Source: an uncultured Methanobacterium sp.
GTDB lineage: Archaea > Methanobacteriota > Methanobacteria > Methanobacteriales > Methanobacteriaceae
Direction of reading: 5' to 3'
Length of the DNA stretch: 64,000 nucleotides
NCBI RefSeq assembly: GCF_963666025.1
Contig: NZ_OY762552.1
Location: 1,224,501-1,288,500 of the forward strand
The first letter of the stretch is position 1. Each line of letters starts with the position of its first letter. Both the position numbers and the translations under genes were made by a program. This document shows, piece after piece, positions 62,701 through 64,000 of this stretch. Below the pieces are notes generated by a model. That model did no database searches. It had not been told where the DNA came from and worked only from the letters and a program-made list of their open reading frames with translations.

Positions 62701-64000
62701 ACTCAAAGCATATAACTTACCATCATCACTTCCCACATAGATAATTCCATCAGCACCAATCAGTGTAGGACCATATATTCGGTTTCCAGTGGTGTAAGAC
62801 CATTTAAACGTTCCGTTTGGGTTTATGGCATAGAAATTCTTATCATAGCTCCCTACATAAATGGTGCCATCTGCACCAATCGCTGCAGAACCATAAATTC
62901 GGTTCCCCGTGGTGTAAAACCAGTTAAGTGTCCCATCTGGATTTATAGCATAAAGTTTTTTGTCATAGCTACCCACGTAAATGGTGCCATCAGCACCTAT
63001 TGTTGGGCTCCCCCCATAACAGTATATGTAGCCTCCTGCGGTATAATTCCATTTAAGTGTTCCATCAGGATTTAAAGCATACAAATTCTTATCATAGCTT
63101 CCCACGTAAATGGTGCCATCTGCACCAATCGCTGCAGAACCATATATCGGCCCTCCAGTGGTATAATTCCATTTTTGTGTTCCATCAGAGTTTAAAGCAT
63201 ACAAATTCTTATCATAGCTTCCCACGTAAATGGTGCCATCTGCACCAATCGCTGCAGAACCATATATGTCGTTTCCAGGAGTAGTATAATTCCATTTGGA
63301 TGTTCCATTAGGATTTATGGCATAGAATTTACCACCAGAAGTTCCAATATATATAGTCCCATCTGCACCAATTGTTAGTGATCCATATATAGATCCTCCA
63401 GTGGTATAATTCCATTTGTGTGTTCCATCAGAGTTTAAAGCATACAGGTTACCATCGTAACTTCCAATATATATTGTTCCATCGGATCCAATTACTGGAC
63501 TGCCATAATAACTTGTGCTGCCTCCAGTGGTGGTGTAGGTCCATAATGTGGTGCTGGTTTCTGGGCCAGTGTAATTAGATTGACCCGTACTAACAGTTCC
63601 ATTCCCAATCACATAATTCTGCAAGTACAATATACTCCAGTTACCATAAGTATCAACTGCAGCATACCTGAGAGTAGTAGTATTAGTGATAGTGATGGGA
63701 CCTGTGTAAATGATCTTGGTGGCACTTGTCCGTGGATCAGTTTTATCATTAGCATAGTAGATAGTCGCTGAAGGGTCATCACTGGTTAATGTTACGGCTT
63801 GTGTGGTATTGTAGGTTCCACCAGTGAGACTGGCAGTCACAGTAGGCGGAATTGCCACATTAATATAATCATTTTTGATTATGGTACTGTTGCCTGCCCC
63901 ATTGATTGCTGTGAAGCTGACATTGTATTTACCTTCAGCTGTGTAAGTGTGAATGGGATTTTGCTCAGTAGATGTCTGTTTATAACCAAAATCCCAAGAC
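56731..64000 (-). CDS. Giant surface protein with PQQ-propeller, PKD, chitobiase-like and beta-helix domains (partial)
   Basis: The frame is open to the right edge; at least 2422 residues are visible and the N-terminus is missing. Reading from the edge: a PKD end, then three modules, each a chitobiase-C-like domain (TSDDPAATIYY ... TDPRTS), a long run of PQQ-type blades (IGSDGTIYVGS, LYALNPDGTLKW) and one or two PKD domains (WDFGDGTT). A fourth chitobiase-like domain, a NosD-type beta-helix (about 58450-57350), a Ser/Gly linker, a CQGDC pair and a C-terminal membrane helix with a basic end follow. It is thus anchored at the cell surface facing outward, with many N-glycosylation sequons. Adhesion or ligand capture is plausible. 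It is just upstream of operon B, same strand. Confidence 0.85.
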   Translation of the reverse strand, partial: SWDFGYKQTSTEQNPIHTYTAEGKYNVSFTAINGAGNSTIIKNDYINVAIPPTVTASLTGGTYNTTQAVTLTSDDPSATIYYANDKTDPRTSATKIIYTGPITITNTTTLRYAAVDTYGNWSILYLQNYVIGNGTVSTGQSNYTGPETSTTLWTYTTTGGSTSYYGSPVIGSDGTIYIGSYDGNLYALNSDGTHKWNYTTGGSIYGSLTIGADGTIYIGTSGGKFYAINPNGTSKWNYTTPGNDIYGSAAIGADGTIYVGSYDKNLYALNSDGTQKWNYTTGGPIYGSAAIGADGTIYVGSYDKNLYALNPDGTLKWNYTAGGYIYCYGGSPTIGADGTIYVGSYDKKLYAINPDGTLNWFYTTGNRIYGSAAIGADGTIYVGSYDKNFYAINPNGTFKWSYTTGNRIYGPTLIGADGIIYVGSDDGKLYALSSNGTLNWSYATGNSIRGSATIDSNGTIYFISYNKVYALKDVVPGADFTSDVNNGGVPITIQFTDKSLHDASSWLWDFGDGTTDSTDQNPTHTYTTAGDYTVTLTAFNLVGNSTKTSLISLSNLPPIVNFTSDVTSTTTFSPVKFKDTSLYATSWAWDFNGDGIIDSTEQNPIYSGYKTIGYYTVNLTVTGPGGSNSITKTDYILILPSVNASVYGGCYNTTQTVTLTSDDPAATIYYTNDTTDPRTSNKRLKYVGPITIDKTTALRYAAVDSAGRWSPLYIQNYIIGALETGGFGDPKNIGLSNCTGPQVNTTLWNYTTGGSISSWSSPVIGSDGTIYVGSDDGKVYALNVDGTVKWIYATGMYNKVGSINSLTIGADGTIYAVSGSYDNRLYALNVDGTLKWNYKAPGNIYNPKVGADGTIYLGCTDGKLYALDHNGTLKWTYDTGTYIYSRGRGPAIGSDGTIYVESVESYSRGGNLYALNPDGTLKWTYTIGGNLQGSPTVGPDGTIYVGGADGKLYALNPDGTLKWNSTLGGTIYGATIGVDGTIYVGSTNNQFYAVNVDGTLKWNYATGAGIYGATIVGSDGTIYVGSTDGKLYAFRPDGILLWTYTTGGAIYNSVAISANETLYFGSGDKNIYAIASTVCRANQTAGAAPLTVQFNASDISPGSWSWDFGDGTSSTDQNPIHTYRDPGFYNVTLTVTRSNGQIRTVRFTSYIKVYNPPVSSFTATTSWGAVPGATPAIYNNIQFSDTSANIPTAWYWDFGDGTTSILQNPTHAYTSVGDYIVKLTVINPAGNNTFSYPVHVMGTISANSTLPAGTYNTTQTVTLTSDDPAATIYYTNDTTDPRTSSTRVKYTEPITISKTTTLRHAAVTSIGKWSPLYVQNYVIGIGGLIDSPSPTYQGDNNHTGQSEYTGPQTNNTKWNNTEITSIQDNGVSIGSDGTIYAGSSIGYLYALYPTGVIKWVYYTGSLSMVTTPTIGQDGTIYIAASNYLHALRADGTLIWKLYISSTNMMSPTVGSDGTIYVANYDNSGFLESALYAINPDGSLKWNTTIFNADGRGNIVIGSDGTIYVPGSSLYAVNPDGTIKWTYDYLDHQFTSPSIGLDGTIYYLCYSGTYSNKVAALYAINPDGTLKWTYLTKNAQYGTAAIGSDGTIYLLNGGYLFAINSADGTQKWNCSAVGAISSPVIGADGTIYLAANNGLLAIRSTDGTIKWSCTSISSNGNPVIDSDGTLYIGTGKGLFAFRDVAAKFEYAIGSNPLFVEFNDTSNNATTWSWIFGDGTNSTLQNPTHKYAKSGQYMVTLNALTPEGILTAAQMITIGDIAPPTVIISPNGGDFNTTFNVTLNATDDSGTQIVYYTTDGSDPRTSSTRGIYTAPIGISGTVTLKYAAVDSSGNWSPVYRETYTKSEVISGVIVYVQDASYYTGSLNDEVQSILDNAASGSNIVFLGQLYENLHLVINKKLNLISNVGTKISLSDSSVVFLINGTQASGSTIKGFIIISTGSGSGIVVNNTNNVTISNSQISSSSGTAVQVNGSSNTTIRSSSIHDSATGISVSGSTGTQVNDSNIYNNTNGVIIENSQNTSTNQNQITGNTKNGVSVSNSNNTTINDNTIKKNGNTATTGSGIYLENSTNININSNQINENFYGITANNVTNATIKNNTFLNNDRDGILLNGNITNTTILGNTLQQNDNGININCGSENLTIRANLITDSQYKVSGQQMYHGSGIFIGENYRASSTFLLEHNVIRNNANMDFRSCQAAGTYIRGSNWYGSGCKQVTYDPQMRMAILKTGEKAFTVLFYDGVTGKIVTDLPSFSVAFMNGAYSQTVMIVDGMATAVFENLANGDVVGSAYEITVSTAYNSIITSLDGSSNDDSDPGKTGPGDSSSSGSTGTGPGSGSGSGGSSGSGASSGSASAVGATAESSAAGSSGSSCQGDCSKTVQELIVDDVIKNPNVWAIIGVVLLLVLVLGAYYRKDLMNMIQKSKK

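Overview
The window comes from an AT-rich methanogenic archaeon of the Methanobacteriales, most likely Methanobacterium or a close relative. Lineage markers are a methanogenesis marker 8 protein, a formylmethanofuran dehydrogenase polyferredoxin (FwdF), vorABC, the archaeal nitrogen regulator NrpR beside glnA, an archaeal ATP-dependent DNA ligase, an intron-containing elongator tRNA-Met, TATA-box promoters, and GGAGGTGAT-type ribosome binding sites with frequent GTG and TTG starts.

Layout. 1-9.6 kb: the start of a 2-oxoacid:ferredoxin oxidoreductase, a GT-C membrane protein, and a branched-chain 2-oxoacid set (vorCBA, an AMP-forming acyl-CoA synthetase and an HTH-cupin regulator). 9.8-19.5 kb: small conserved genes, glmM, and an envelope-glycan cluster (two paralogous GT-C membrane proteins around a membrane-anchored PIG-L deacetylase, then a GT2 polyprenyl-phosphate glycosyltransferase and a UPF0104 membrane protein). 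19.6-33.8 kb: DNA ligase, a response-regulator/PAS/kinase-like protein that has lost its phospho-acceptor histidine, a FilR1-type regulator, a disulfide-reductase/redoxin pair, thiC, methanogenesis marker 8, the split tRNA-Met, a truncated ATPase gene, a frameshifted DUF2769 gene, small membrane proteins and an E1-like enzyme. 33.9-37.2 kb: glnA with an NrpR operator, then nrpR itself.

38-64 kb is the most interesting part. It looks like a molybdenum/tungsten (or related metal) regulon. It holds a stand-alone molbindin, a ferredoxin plus FwdF polyferredoxin without the catalytic Fwd genes, a ModE-type regulator reduced to its DNA-binding domain, three FmdE proteins, three SAM methyltransferases, a DUF364 putative metal-chelation protein, two complete BtuCDF-type ABC importers in converging operons, an ExbB/ExbD-like proton-channel pair with a DUF2162 membrane protein, and the C-terminal part (over 2400 residues) of a giant surface protein built of PQQ-type propellers, PKD, chitobiase-like and beta-helix domains. 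Four promoters here, plus a weaker fifth, carry the same 24-bp inverted repeat (CGATATG-N10-CATATCG type) overlying the TATA box. Arm spacing and the CGnTAT arm motif resemble the bacterial ModE box, so I infer that the local ModE protein represses these promoters.

Between the two importer operons is a complete 1160-bp insertion sequence with matching terminal inverted repeats, next to a multiply frameshifted gene for a small exported protein. No CRISPR array, rRNA or replication origin was seen.
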